DNA of 64,000 nt from Magnolia sinica (Eukaryota; Streptophyta; Magnoliopsida; Magnoliales; Magnoliaceae). The position numbers and the translations under genes were made by a program. Under the pieces are notes generated by a model that was given only the letters and a program-made list of their open reading frames with translations, had not been told where the DNA came from and searched no databases. Below, piece by piece: positions 48,132-60,589 of the stretch (the stretch's first letter is position 1; each line of letters begins with the position of its first letter). The stretch covers positions 39,363,001 to 39,427,000 of the forward strand of contig NC_080573.1 of NCBI RefSeq assembly GCF_029962835.1, given 5' to 3'.

Positions 48132-49596
48132 AGAGGCTCACATGGACAATACTCACATGTCAACATAGTACCACCCAGTACTAACCCCTAGCCCAATTAA
48201 TACACGCATGTTCCAAAGGGAAAACAAGCTAACTGAGATTATGGAGGGGAGTTGCTAGACATACCATTGAGCACACATGGAGTTCCCTTGTATGATGTAA
48301 TAAACACCAGCACCCAAATTGACAGAAATGTACCACCAAAAATTGAAAGGACATGCTCTCTTTCAAAAATTGAAAGGCATGATTTTTTTTTGGGTCTACA
48401 TTGTTCTATGGTGAACATGAAGGGGCACACTGCACACATTATGGATATTGTGGATTTCGCAAACATATGATGATGTGCCTTACAATAGCCCAGCACCATG
48501 CACCTGCACACGTTATATATATGCAAGTGCGCATGCGAGCTCGCACGTGCAGGTGTGTGGTGTGCATGTGGCCACGTGCCCGCACGTATTAGTTTGTCAC
48601 TCAGCAAATTTTATAGAATTGGCGATTGTCAATCTGCATCTGAAGTTAATATAACATTGTTTTTTTTTTTTTTGGCTCTGTGAAATCATTCCTCTCTTCT
48701 CACTGAATTATGTCAGATTAATGAGCCCAAAATTTGTGCACTTGTTTCCATGAGTGCGTGTTAATTGGTTTGTCAATCAGCAAATTTTATATAATTGGTG
48801 ATTCCATCTGCATCAGAAATTAATATTACGTTTTTTGGCCTGGCAGAACCATTCTTCTTCGTCACTGAATTAAGTTCTCTCAGTTCTTTTAGCGATGCAG
48901 TTAACCTTGAATGTCCCCATGTAGGTCAACAGAATCAGGGAACTCCCCCATAATAGTAAGATTTGAATGGACCGTTGAGTTGCGATGTCCGTTTCATGGC
49001 TTCTGTAAACTATCTACTTGCTTATAGTTGGATGCAATGTGCAATTTTGACCGTAACTTATTACCGTTTTGTATGCTACCAAATACTAGTTATTGCAATT
49101 TCAGATTTTAACTTCCAGATCTTTGCCATAAAAGCCCAAACTACATTCAAGTTAAATATGTAACAGCACATCCACAATTCCTCTATGTTTGGCTACTTCT
49201 TCCATATATTGAAATGATTATTTGGGCAAGCTTTAAAAAATTGGAGTTACTACATTCAATTTCTTGTGTTCATCCCTTGCACGTTCAACTAAATCCATTT
49301 AGGTAGCCAATGGCTGTGGAAGATAGTGCTTTGTATCTCTTTTGTTATTTGAATTGCTTTTTTTTTGGGATGTGATGCGAGGCCATGTGAAACCTGGTCA
49401 TAAAAATTCTTTAAAGTTTTTTTGAAAAATTTCAAGTCAGTTGATCCATAAACTTGAGCTTCTTTTAGCATTCTATTGAGATTTCTCTCTTATACAGAGG
49501 GCCGATTGTTTTAATGCAAACTAATGTGCTTCAGCTGTTTTTCCCTCGAGCTCAAATTTTTATTTCATCATTATAAATTTGTTACCATCCTTGCAG
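48132..49596 (+). other. Captured or unassigned DNA with a two-copy repeat
   Basis: There is no gene in this stretch. A unit of about 110-125 bp occurs twice (48592-48718 and 48767-48875) with CAGCAAATTTTATAGAATTGG, TCTGCATC, TTAATAT, a T-run and CACTGAATTA in order. The rest is AT-rich and intron-like, ending in a good branch/acceptor context for the phytoene desaturase exon (TTGCAG, 49591-49596). Confidence 0.55.
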
Positions 49597-49983
<387 letters not shown>

Positions 49984-50813
49984 GTAATATGATCAGCAGG
50001 GATCCAATTCAGTTGAAAATTATTACCCTTCTCTGAAGAATGTCTGGCTATGTGCCTAGAAAAATGTTTTAACAAATGTTGACAAACTTCATTTGAATTT
50101 CTCACCCAAAAATATATATATATATTTTTTATAATTATTTTTTATTTTTATAAAAAAACGAAGGAAAACTGGATGACCTTTTCTTGGGCAATATTCTGAG
50201 AAATGATGGAAGGGGGAACAAATAAACAAAAAAAATAAAAAATGGTGAGCATGGAAACTCTTGTGAAATGAAAGTCACCAATCCTCTTGAGAGTTTTGTT
50301 CTCCATCAGTGTGTAACAGGGGCGAAAATAATATGAACTAAGAATGCTGATGTTCCTTTCATGTTCCTGTAATAATAAACGACATGCACAACTGTACCAT
50401 CTTTTTGCTCCAACAGATCTATTTCTGACTAATTCATATTCATGTAACACTAATTGTTTATTTGCATGGAATGCTGCGAACCTTAGCTTTGTTCATAAGC
50501 TTCATAGAGCTTTAATCAGTATGATTCATAACACAAGTTTGAATTATTGTTATGTAATTTTAATCTGTTTCAATCGATTACGGCTCTTGTAGTTTAAAAT
50601 GGAATCTTCTTACTTCGTGATTCATATAAAAAATTATGTTTGAATACAGAATATATCTTAAATGTGTCACTCTATTTTCAGCCCTTTTACAGTAATCATG
50701 GATGAATCAGCAATCCCTACAGTGAGCTAGGCTTTAGAGGTGTGATAGTACCTTTTTGAATTTTCAAACCTGTCTTTTGCTACACACAATTGATTATTTC
50801 CCTTGTTGGGCAG

Positions 50814-50873
50814 GAAACAGATGGAATCTGTGATCCAAAAGTTCAGGTCCTCGAGGGTATCACAAGTGTTGAG
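50814..50873 (+). other. Possible 60-bp exon of unknown origin
   Basis: An open 20-codon stretch (ETDGICDPKVQVLEGITSVE) is bounded by an AG acceptor (50812-50813) after a pyrimidine-rich tract and a GT donor (GAG|GTACATG). It looks like an internal exon but the protein is not recognised. It lies between the PDS and dihydropyrimidinase fragments and could belong to either an unlisted captured gene or chance. Confidence 0.3.
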
Positions 50874-51212
50874 GTACATGCATGAATTATCTGTGATATT
50901 GATCCCATCTTTGAGTTGGTCATGGATCTGATCTAGTTTAAATGTTAGTGCTTGGAATAATTCAAGGATCTGTTCAGCACAATAACTATCATAGTAGATT
51001 CTTGGGTGATGGGCATACATGGTGAGGGCTGGCAGAGGACCACTCTGGTTCTGGTATGGCTTTTCATGTCTACATGGAACTGGTGTGCCGTAACATGTGC
51101 AATGAGCTTTCCTCTCAATTTATGTTCCATCAACTTTCTGATTTCCAGGTATTTGGCTGTCCAAAAAGTACTCAAATACCCATTCTCTCATAAGCTTTTA
51201 ATTGACACGCAG

Positions 51213-51593
51213 CTTGTAGGAACAGATCATTGTACATTCAACTCCACACAGAAAGCTTTTGGAATTGATGACTTTCGGAAGATTCCAAATGGTGTCAATG
51301 GTATGTCCGACTTTCAATGCCCTGACTTGAAGAGAACCTTTTCCCATTCGACTTGTTACTTCTTGCTTCTTTTTTCTTTGACATTCTGGTACTTCAGGTA
51401 TTGAAGAGAGGATGCATCTGATCTGGGATACAATGGTGGTAAGCAGCCTTTGATTTGCAACTGGAATTGGTAAAATCAAATAATCCAATGTTTCTCTTGT
51501 AATAAGTCCGCTTCTCTAAAAAACACTTGTTTTGGTGCAGGAAACTGGTAGAATATCAGTAACTGATTATGTGAAAATAACAAGCACCAAATG
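51213..51593 (+). pseudogene. PYD2: Dihydropyrimidinase exons (captured fragment)
   Basis: Dihydropyrimidinase opens the ring of dihydrouracil in pyrimidine breakdown. Three consecutive exons are preserved with GT-AG borders: 51213-51300 ('[20 protein letters not shown]', 'FRKIPNGVN'), 51398-51438 ('[14 protein letters not shown]') and 51541-51593 ('ETGRISVTDYVKITSTK'). VGTDH and the NGIEER segment lie around the metal/substrate site of this amidohydrolase family. Frames join correctly with no stop. The usual ITSTEC is ITSTKW/C by one change. Upstream and downstream exons (start, metal-binding HxH, C-terminus) are absent, so the fragment cannot make enzyme. Confidence 0.85.
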
Positions 51594-52525
51594 GTATGAG
51601 TTTGTCATGACCATGTCTCTGATGCCACACGCTAATTGCATGGTGATGCACCTTATCAGTAGCATAGTGATACCTTTTTTTGTGATGTACATCTCAGTGC
51701 TTGTAATACGTTCCTATGTTGATTGATGCTTGCTAGCATTTATCATCCATGTTGCTTGCCTCTCATCCTTCCTATGTTGTGATCAGTACTGTTCATCTAG
51801 TAGATTCTACTATGGATAGGCCACATGGAAAAGTCTCATTGATCAGAGATCTTCAGCATTCACAGAAAGGTAGTTAATGAAAAAAAAATCTTGCACTTTT
51901 CATCACTTGTTGATCGATGTGGGGATCTTTTGTCAAATAAGGGCCTATTAGGTATGTGGGATTAAATGGTATGGAATTGTATTAGATGGGATTAACACCA
52001 TTAGATGGATTGGTCAATGATTTGGGGTGTTCAAAATACATAACTGACAACAAACGAGTGTTTATACAGATTTGACCGTATGATGGAAACCATGCAATAG
52101 TGGGTGCACGTAACACAAAACATGCATGCTGTAAAAATGTGGGAGACGAAGAAATTACTGTAAGGTTGAGTAAAGGATAAGTCCTTTTGGAAGCGTCATA
52201 GAACTTATTGTCAATTTCTCAAATAAACACAACATGATGATACATATGTACGCTATCCTGATTATTATCTTGCCAGTTTCCCACTCCTTGACGCTCAGGG
52301 CAATTCGGCGAGGCACTGCATCATTAGCTAGAGATGGCTAGAAGTTCTGTGGTGGATTGCTTTTGCTGTAGCTGATCTTGTTTGGGGGTGATAAAGGTCA
52401 GGTGTGCTGTGGTGGATCCCAGATGATTCTTTGGTCAGTATTTTGAATGAGCTGTGGGTGTTTCACCCAATTCAGACCAGCCTCAATCAGGTAGTGCATG
52501 TTGTCTAGATGAATTTGGTGAGGTG

Positions 52526-52550
52526 TTGTTATTATTATTATTATTATTAT
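52526..52550 (+). repeat. (TTA)n microsatellite
   Basis: About eight TTA units, followed by a short TG run. The surrounding 51.6-53.28 kb is AT-rich, intron-like sequence in which I see no gene. Confidence 0.9.
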
Positions 52551-53285
52551 TTTGTGTGTGTGGCTGTGCTGTTAGTTTGTTGGATTGTGGACTGATCGAG
52601 CGGTGTTTTTAGGGGTTGAGCTGCCCTGCTTGCTTGCTAGTTGTGGTGCGCTTAGCCCAAAGACAAACAAATATGGTCGTGCAAAAGCATGTCAGATGTA
52701 ACATTGGATGCCTGAGACGTGCAAAAGGTCGGCTCCCCCATGAATATCATGCAGCCACACCAATGAAATCAATGGATAGCCTATGATCTGATCTAACTGT
52801 AAAGGTGTTGCCCACCTGATGAGTCGATTGACTTGATTTTCATGGTGAGCCCTTTCTTTTGCACAGTTCAGATGTCTTACACATGTTGAATGTTTGTGGC
52901 AAGAGGGGTTTGCATAATAGCTTGGCATGCTATAGTTTGTATGCAATCCTTTGCCCATGCATTATTACCATCTTTTGCACATTCAAATTGGAACAATCGA
53001 CTTGATGAAAATTCATTTTGATACTTGTCTAATCGTAATAATTAATATTAGACATTGTTTGTTCCAATAAATATGATTATGCATTGAATATTCAAATGAG
53101 CATGGATTTTGAAGGTAGCATACTGCTATTGTGAAATTTGTCCTAAAACTTCAACACTCAATACTCATCAGATGTATCAGTTGTTAACTGCCTAGTCATT
53201 ACCTTATAATAATCTTATTTTTAATACAATACATTAATTCTTTTAACTTTTAAGCCATATTGATTTTTCGTATGTGCTATTGCAG

Positions 53286-53404
53286 GTGAAGCCATTGGAA
53301 GAGCTAACTTTCAATTCTCCCAACATTACATCAACAATGACGTCACACCAGTTTCATGTTATGCTGGATGTATTAAGCAATCTTCTCTTTGCTAGGCTTC
53401 CCAA
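53286..53404 (+). pseudogene. SABRE/FMP27-like exon (captured fragment)
   Basis: An exon bounded by TTGCAG (53280-53285) and GT (53405) encodes 'VKPLEELTFNSPNITSTMTS' and 'HQFHVMLDVLSNLLFARLPK' with no stop. The 'TMTS(R/H)QFxVMLDVLxNLLFARLPK' block is characteristic of the plant SABRE/KINKY POLLEN family (FMP27/BLTP2 bridge-like lipid transfer proteins), which act at membrane contacts in cell expansion. Full proteins exceed 2500 residues, so this is a single exon. The family call rests on motif memory. Confidence 0.6.
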
Positions 53405-53699
53405 GTGAGCGCCCCTATCTTAATTTTATTTTATTTTTATGATTTCACGTCCTTTGTTTCATGATGCCTTTGTCCTTTTACATTCTATTCGCGAATTAAA
53501 TTCCTGTAGACATTGTAACATGGGCCTTTTTTTTTACTCTGTCGATTACAGTTGAGAGTAATTATAAATCACGAGGTTCTCACACAACCATTCCTAAATA
53601 TTACACATCACTTAATAGGCTAAAGTCCTGGGGTGAATGAGTTCTTGCCCATAAAAGGGTGCTGAACAGAAACATTAACGGGCTGTTTGATTTTCTAAT

Positions 53700-53814
53700 T
53701 GCAGTGGTAATCTAAGGTTCTGCGACGCATTTCAGTTGTCCCTAATTTTTTATGAAGCCCTATTTAGCCACGGCTGAAAACCGTTCCTAAAGAGGGATTT
53801 TGGTGTATATTAGA
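53700..53814. mobile_element. Right terminal region of the CACTA-like transposon
   Basis: It contains an inverted subterminal block, TTTAGCCACGGCTG then AAAACCGTTCCTAAAGAGGG, corresponding on the other strand to the left-end block ACGGTTTTAAACCGT (18018-18032). The terminal CACTA is not intact (the sequence ends ...GGTGTATATTAG). Immediately after it the outer gag resumes (ACTAACAAGTGTGTTGTGTT). The end position is approximate. Confidence 0.5.
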
Positions 53815-54736
53815 CTAACAAGTGTGTTGTGTTCAGGAATATTATCCAAGACCACATTGACTGAGTACTGTTGAATTTTTTTATAAAAGGACGAGGATGC
53901 GATGTTAATCAACACTGACTTGTTCCTATCCAATATTGAAGTAAACATGGTCACCGCCAACTTAAGAAATTAGTCGTGATTGAGGGTTGATCTCAGCTCG
54001 GGTAAGTTGCGAAATGTACCGTATCAACCCTCGCGAGGATGCCGAGGGTCCCCTCGATGGTCGATCGAATGTCGTTAGGAGAACCCATCAGGGCCGCTAA
54101 CTTTGGAATCGATGCGCTTGACAAATTGTCTCTCAATGGGAAGACCCCACAAAGCAAGGATGGAAACGTCGTTGGGCTACCATTTGGTCTAGTAATGGCC
54201 CCAACCGCCGTTAGTTTTCATAGATGGCCCCAAATCGCTGCTCGCATTGGGGTCCACCCATGCCAAGGATGGTTAAACCTCCTACCATACATGAAGGGGT
54301 TTGGAAACGGGTCATGCACCCAAAGTTTCTAGCAATATGGGAAGCATTGACACGAACCTATACGTGTCGATGGTAGAGGCAATGAAATTGTGTATGGAAC
54401 ATTGCCACCAGTGACATTTCATTGGAACATGGTGTTTAATGTTTGGGTGATGAAATTGTGTATGGAACATTGCCACCAATGACATTTCATTGTAACATGG
54501 TGTTTACCTTGCTATCCAGTTTTCAAGCAAGACCCACTTAGCTGAACAAGATGGTTGGTGATGTGGAAGAATATACCCCACCAGTGATAATATAGCACGC
54601 TTCTTTTCCATTTGAGGAAGGTGTTAGAAGTGAGTCTAAAGATGATTAAGTACCATAGGTCAACATAGTCATGGTGGAGGCGAGAGATGTGTCTGAAAGG
54701 GTGATTATCGATAAGCCTACCCATGGCATGACGCAA
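53815..54736 (+). pseudogene. Outer Tat-like gag, piece 4 (decayed)
   Basis: The frame continues from the zinc-knuckle region: 'TNKCVVFRNIIQDHID', then 'KDEDAMLINTDLFLSNIEVN' and 'MVTANLR', and further on a degenerate linker ending 'VIIDKPTHGMTQ' before LTR4. Many stops occur. Two direct units of 68 bp (54384-54451 and 54452-54508, TGAAATTGTGTATGGAACAT...) show a local tandem duplication. Confidence 0.55.
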
Positions 54737-57700
54737 TGTATTGCCCCAAACTTTTTCGATACTCGAGCATCGAAAGTCCTCGAGCGTTACCATAAGATTC
54801 AACATAATATATACGTGTGTACGATACCAATCAAACTATTCAAACTTTACATCCACTCCTTGACATGAACCTAACCATTGTGAATGATCTCCACTCATAA
54901 ATCTAGCAATCAGACTGTTGATTTTAGGACAAGATCATCCATCAGGTGATTTGACACATAAACCATCTCTTAAATGAATTGACAAATAAACCCTTCATCC
55001 ATGATGATATAGATATAAGTTCTTTCATAAGAATCACTTAGAAACATGCCTATAACCATGTAGAACCATTAGATTTCACAGAACTCTTAGATCAGCAATA
55101 ATTACGAAAAGGCCACTAACCTAGACCCTCGAATTCTAAATCACGTAGTTCCCGTTATCCAATTAACGTGAAATTTTATACCACACCTATAAATCCTAAA
55201 GTAACCGTATACGTCGAATTGTAGCCGTTAGATCCTTGTAGAAGTGACTCAATGGATAGATCAACCATTAACCCTTGATCTTGGGGCCCACCTGAGCCTT
55301 AGATATACTTCAATTTTGAGCTGAACCCCTTAAACCAGGAGGAGAGACAAATGGACGGTGTAGATTGATCCGAAGGACCTCACAACGAACCCCACACCTA
55401 GATGGTGTGTATGCAGGCGGTGCACTGCCAAAGTACACCGGACTAGGATTCCCGGTCAGCGCACGTTGACCCAATAAAAACCGTAAGAAGTGGATTCTTT
55501 CTGCACTACCTTCTGCTGGGGCCACACTGGGCCCCCACCTTCATCCGGATGGATGATCTGAACCGTCCAGTGTGATCGGGCAGGGAATTCGACCAAAACC
55601 TTGTTGTCCATGTACGTCCATGCACACTCACAAGATCATAACAACCGGTGAATATGGCATCCCGATAATTAGCTGAGTGGCCACCCAAAACTCGGATTTA
55701 CCTCACGTTCTATCCCATGGCCCAACATCATCCTACAAAACAGATGAAGGGTGTGGATTTCCAAGGGCACACCATAAGTGGACCCCACCTGATCCGGCAG
55801 TCGAACCAAGTCGACGCCCTTTTTGCACTCGCTGTAACAACTCCCAAACTTTCCGCACGTAGTTCGATTTAGACCAAGATCTCGGCCCCGATCAAGACCG
55901 TCCAAATCATAGGAATAGGGAATCCGATCCCTCCCACGGTGGCAGAATGAATCGGAGGAGGAACTACGGCCCAACGTGCCGTTCCGTTCCATTCATTGCT
56001 GCGCAGTGAAATAAGAGAGCATAAGCCGAGCGATTCTGTCCCATTGCTGCGAAACTACCGACGTAAGGCCTAAGCATGGACTTGGAAATTCACAAGAAGA
56101 GTCTAGAAGACTCTCCCTATTGCTATAAAAAGAAACCCTGCCCGGCGTTTGGGGGAAGAATAATAAGAAGAAAGGTGTGGTTCGCGGAGAGAAGCAAGAA
56201 AGGAGAGTGGAGAAAGAAGAGGACATCTCTGCTGCTGGAAGACGTCCCAACAAAGCAGAGAGAGAGAAAAAAGAAAGGGAGGAAGAGAGAAAAAGAACGG
56301 AAAGAAAGAAAGAAGGAAAGAGACGAGGAAAGAACCAGCAGTTCGCTGGATCATTGGTTGCACACCGGGGTCCTGACACCTTCAAGTAAGTACACCATGA
56401 ACCCTGCTCTTTCAAACCCAATACACCAAACAAGAGTTGACTCTATGGTAGGATCTGGACATAGCAAGTTGAAATTGATTAGTACACACCTTAACCAGAG
56501 TATAACCACCTAATCAAAGAAGCTATATTGAATAATCCAAACCAGGTGGACTAGCATAGAATTCTGTCCTAAAAGACTCCTTGGACAATTAACCTAGAAG
56601 AGGGCGACTCGACAACCTAAGGTGAGGGTTTTATCCTTTAAGCTTACACTAATTTAAGTTGTTATATTTATCCTGCTTTTTACATACCTTCCTGTTATTT
56701 CATCTTGCCTTTTACATCCTTTCATGTTATTTTGTCTTACCTTTTACATGCCTTCATATTATTCTGAATCTTTCCTGCAATTATATGTTTTACCATCAAT
56801 TATTTGCCTTTGAGATTATAGTATAATGTTGATTACAAGTAATCTTTCTGAATTTATGTGGGGCCATGGATACAAGCCTTGCCCTTGCTTTATCAAATTT
56901 ATTGAGTTGGCCCTGTCACTCTCCTTATTATTGAATTGGCCGTTGCCGCTCTTCTATTTGTTGAGTTAGTCATTACTACTATTTCTTTTTTTAATTTATT
57001 TATTGAGTTGACCATTGTCACTCTCCTATTTGTTATGTTGGCCATTGCCACTGTTTGAGTTGACCATTGTCACTCTTCTCTTTATTATATTGGTTTTGTG
57101 CTATTTATTTTTAAGGCTTGGGCATGTGTCTTGATATTCCAAAACCCTCATGATTTATTTTGTATTCTTTATAAGTACAAGCGATATGGTTAGATGTATC
57201 ACAACTAGTGATTCAAATAATCTATCGTGGACGTAATTCGCTCTGGGTAGAGACCCTCTTGGTCGTTACGTAATTGCATGGGTTTTGGGTAGTGGTGCAC
57301 AAATCAATGTGTAATTCGCAAATGTAGTGTCACATCACTTCCGGGATTGGATGTCGTAAAAAGTCTCTCCAAGAACAAATCATGTCACGTAATTCATCCG
57401 ACTCATATGTTGTGCGCCTTAAGGTGTTCACGTAGATCCACAGTAGCGTTAGCCATGCCGGTGAATATCCATATAGTGAGAGTGCGGGTCGAGCCAGATA
57501 TCATGAAACTGTTTTCCACATTCTGATGATCACTACGTATGATGAGCCGCACACACTTTGCTAGGCATGCATCTCATGTAGGTTGTTTGCGCATGCTGAT
57601 ACCCTCGTGTTAGTGGAGCACGGGATGTATCAGACGCTTATATTTCTTTTATGAATATCTTGAATTATTGTTAATCTTAAAGGATAATCATCACTATGAG

Positions 57701-58083
57701 TAGGACGTTGACCGTCTCCCAACTATACAGATTATGCAGGTGACGTACAGATTGGAGATTTAGTGAACAATCTCCCTAAGGAAGATTATGTTGAAAGAAT
57801 AAGAAGACAGTTTTATGATTTAGTATTATACTTTTGCTGCGAACTCGATAAATGTAATAAGCTCCTATTGAGAGAACATTTGATTATTCTTTTTACTCTG
57901 ATGAAATATAATCAATACAGTTGATTTTATTCTTGTGAATGTTACCTTCATAAATGTATCTGGATGTGATCCAAATGAAAAAAAAAAGGTGCGATTTTCA
58001 AAAGCATCAAATTTATACATCATTAATACCCGGTTTCTCGGGTACGAGTACAAACTCTGGCTGTGAAAATTCGGGATGTTACA
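54737..58083 (+). mobile_element. Solo LTR4 (gypsy), TSD CGCAA
   Basis: It starts TGTATTGCCCCAAAC and ends GAAAATTCGGGATGTTACA, flanked by perfect CGCAA duplications (54732-54736 and 58084-58088). It interrupts the gag-protease linker of the outer element, and the frame is in register across it. Its length (3347 bp) matches LTR2 without copy B, and its last 18 bases resemble those of LTR2. It contains a GA-rich block (56170-56340) and tandem repeats at 56909-57110. No internal coding region is present. Confidence 0.88.
56909..57110 (+). repeat. Degenerate ~45-bp tandem repeats in LTR4
   Basis: About five units carry TTGAGTTGGCCATTGTCACTCT(C/T)CT followed by a T-rich part, with individual units changed or shortened. 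They lie within the LTR and show no coding capacity. Confidence 0.75.
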
Positions 58084-58424
58084 CGCAACACCTCAAATAG
58101 TATATATTGGCCCATCTGGACGGATGCCCTATTACCAGGATTTTGGTTGACAACGGGGCTGTAGTTAACCTGTTGCCATGGAGAATGATGGCTAAGTTGG
58201 AGAAGACTATGGCTGATTTGATTCTATCAGAAGTAACAATCAATAATTTCATCGGTCACGTAACAAATACTCATGGTGTCTTGCCATTCGATCTGACTGT
58301 AGGCACCAAAACCGTTTTAGCACCATTCTTCGTTGTTGACACCTCATCAAACTACAACGTGGGATTAGATCCACTCATTTTCATGCATCCCATCCTCTCT
58401 ACACCAATTTGTAATTTTTTATAA
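58084..58424 (+). pseudogene. Outer Tat-like protease, decayed
   Basis: 'HLDGCPITRILVDNGAVVNL' and 'LPWRMMAKLEKT' give the retropepsin active site in the Tat form (DNGA, where DNGS/DGGA is usual). 'THGVLPFDLTVGTKTVLAPF' and 'FVVDTSSNYNVGLDPLIFMH' continue the fold; the usual LLGRDWIH motif has decayed to VGLDPLIFMH. A TAG precedes YILAHLDG (58098) and TAA ends the frame at 58422. Confidence 0.8.
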
Positions 58425-58993
58425 CTAAAACAAGGTTGAGCTAGTCCTAGCCGACAATGAGCCCTTCCTAGCTACTTCAAATGCCACCAAAGCTTATTAT
58501 TATGGGAAAGAGGTGGGATAGATCAGGTTCACCGAGAGAAACAAATTCAGCTGCCCTTTCGGGATATTGGTAAAAAGGAACCTGGATAATATCATGCAGG
58601 CCATCTCAAAGGTAACTTGAGTTAATGACACCCGACCGAGGGACGTCGTTCCTTGTCAGCCAGTTTCATGTTGCACTATTAAATAGATCACATGATCAGA
58701 ACACCAAGGGATAAAGTCAACTAGGCCAACCTTAGGACCATAATAAGAAGGCTCGAAGAAAGCCTGCGGGAAAAGGATGATGGTTGTTTTGTGAATTTGG
58801 GCGAGGTGGAGAAATCAGCTGAAGAAGACAGCATTGAATTTGAAGAAGAACCCTTGAGTTAGAAGATTCTTGGCCTCAAGTTCAAGATCTATTGGTTGAG
58901 ATTAATTTAGGAACATAACTCGTCCCAAAGCCAACATTCATTAGCAACTTGTTAAAGCCGCCTGAGAAGGAGCGATTGGTGCTAACTACTTAG
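58425..58993 (+). pseudogene. Outer Tat-like element, protease-RT linker, decayed
   Basis: Frame fragments include an acidic stretch 'LGEVEKSAEEDSIEFEEEP' and then 'LLVEINLGT' and 'LVPKPTFISNLLKPPEKERL' (58895-58985). This is the conserved Tat segment just before RT; compare EINLGTEEEPRNIFIS in the other Tat element. The sequence is cut at about 58993 by the copia LTR, so RT and integrase of the outer element lie beyond the window. Confidence 0.65.
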
Positions 58994-60573
58994 TGAATTC
59001 ACTGATTTTTTAATTTTTTTATTATTTTTTACATGGGATTATCATGAAATGCTAGGGCAATATAAAATATTTCGATACAATACAGAATAATAAAACAAAT
59101 ATACTCAATCGCTTAGAGTATTGAATTCTTGATATCAAATAGTTTGCAAGACAACGTTCACCTAAAAGATTTAGGCAGGACAACCTTATTTCATGACATC
59201 TTTGAGATCAAAATATCAAACTTAGTAAGAAATAATCAATCACAAAGAAATGATATAAAGAATAAATCAATCACCACAATGCGTAAGGAGTTATAGTAGT
59301 TCGGTGCTTAACTCCACACCTACTCCACTCCCAAAATTACTACCCTCGTAATTTCGACTTCACTATTCAAGGTTTTCATAGGTTTACCTTAACAACCTTA
59401 TAAAGTTTGTGTGATTTTCACGGGCTCACCACAATAAAACCCATTGTGTGATTTTCATGGGCTCACCACAACAACCACTTTGTGATTTTCACGAGCTCAC
59501 TGCAAAACAATCCTTTTGAGATTTTCGGGCTATCTCAGGAAAACCCAAATAGAAATGAAAGTAAAATAATACTTATCTTCAATTGGCAAGTTGAAGACGT
59601 AACCGTAGTTTTGAATGCAGCGATCTCCTTTCTTGGGATATAGATGAAGTTGTGTTTGTGTTCAACCCAAAAAGAATGTAGGGATCTAATATATTTTCAA
59701 TGAAAAATACCCTAATGCTGCAAATTCGATTCTTTAAATCTCAAGTAGAGTATGAATTACTCTATTAAAACAGTTTAAACAAACTCGAGAAAGAGAATAG
59801 AATTAACTAAATCAAATATAAGAATTACCGCTCAAATAGCTCAAGGAGGCTTAGACTTTCACTCTTTTCTTTAGAAGATGGATTTGTGTTTTTCATTCTT
59901 TGAAAGAGTGTGAGAAAGCCTCTATTTATAGCCAAATGTATTGGAAATTCGGCTGGCCCGATTTTAGGTTCAGCTGGCCGAATTCCAACGATCGCGTTCC
60001 AACAAATCTTTGGATTTCATGGGATGAAATCTTTGAAAACTGCAACTAACCCAAGCCAAAATTTGGCTGCCGAACCTCCAGTTCGGCTAGCCGAATCTCA
60101 ATGAGATCCGAAATCTTATCTTGCTGGAAACTTGACCGAACATCCTTCGGGCTGGCCAAACCCAAGGTTGGGCTGGCCGAACTTGCTCCGAAAAATTTCT
60201 ATCTTGTTGTATACTTGCTCAACTAATGTTGGATTAGCCAAATGTAGTTAGGCTAGCCGAACCTGAGGTCAGGCTAGCCTAACTCTAGTGTATTTTACTT
60301 AGAATAATATGTTATCATGATATTATGTGAAATACACCTAACTTAGGGTCAATCTAAGGTAATACAACCCGATGGTTGACACATACAAAGTTCTTCGATC
60401 TTCGAACCAAGTAAGGCTTTAAAGTCTTGAGATGTTGAGTCTTCCTTGAGATGTTGATCGAGTCTTTATAAGGTCTTCATGAGTCGTCGAAGCGTATCTT
60501 CACAAGTGCTTGTGTTCCTTTTAGGACTAGGAAATTTGACAATCTTAATTGTGCTTAAGTATAAACACTTACA
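58994..60573 (-). mobile_element. Presumed 3' LTR of the copia element
   Basis: On the minus strand it begins TGTAAGTGTTTATACTTAAG after a purine-rich tract and is inferred to end ...AGTGAATTCA at 58994, where the outer element's coding sequence breaks off. The left boundary is uncertain by some bases. It holds about ten GGCTGGCCGAA/TTCGGCTAGCC-type words at 59945-60290 and three repeats of GATTTTCACGGGCTCACCAC near 59412-59500. No coding region is seen. Confidence 0.6.
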
Positions 60574-60589
60574 ATCTCCCATTTTGTCA
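60574..60589 (-). promoter_or_regulatory. Polypurine tract of the copia element
   Basis: On the minus strand TGACAAAATGGGAGAT immediately precedes the presumed 3' LTR start TGTAAG, as expected for the plus-strand primer. Confidence 0.55.

Noticed and set aside
48930-49560. Upstream PDS exons
   Set aside because: I looked for the preceding PDS segments (dinucleotide-binding site, VYADMSVTCK region) and found none in this stretch.
54039-54332. A 97-codon plus-strand open stretch as an independent gene
   Set aside because: It falls within the decayed outer gag linker; the gag-related frame is a different one and no separate domain is seen.
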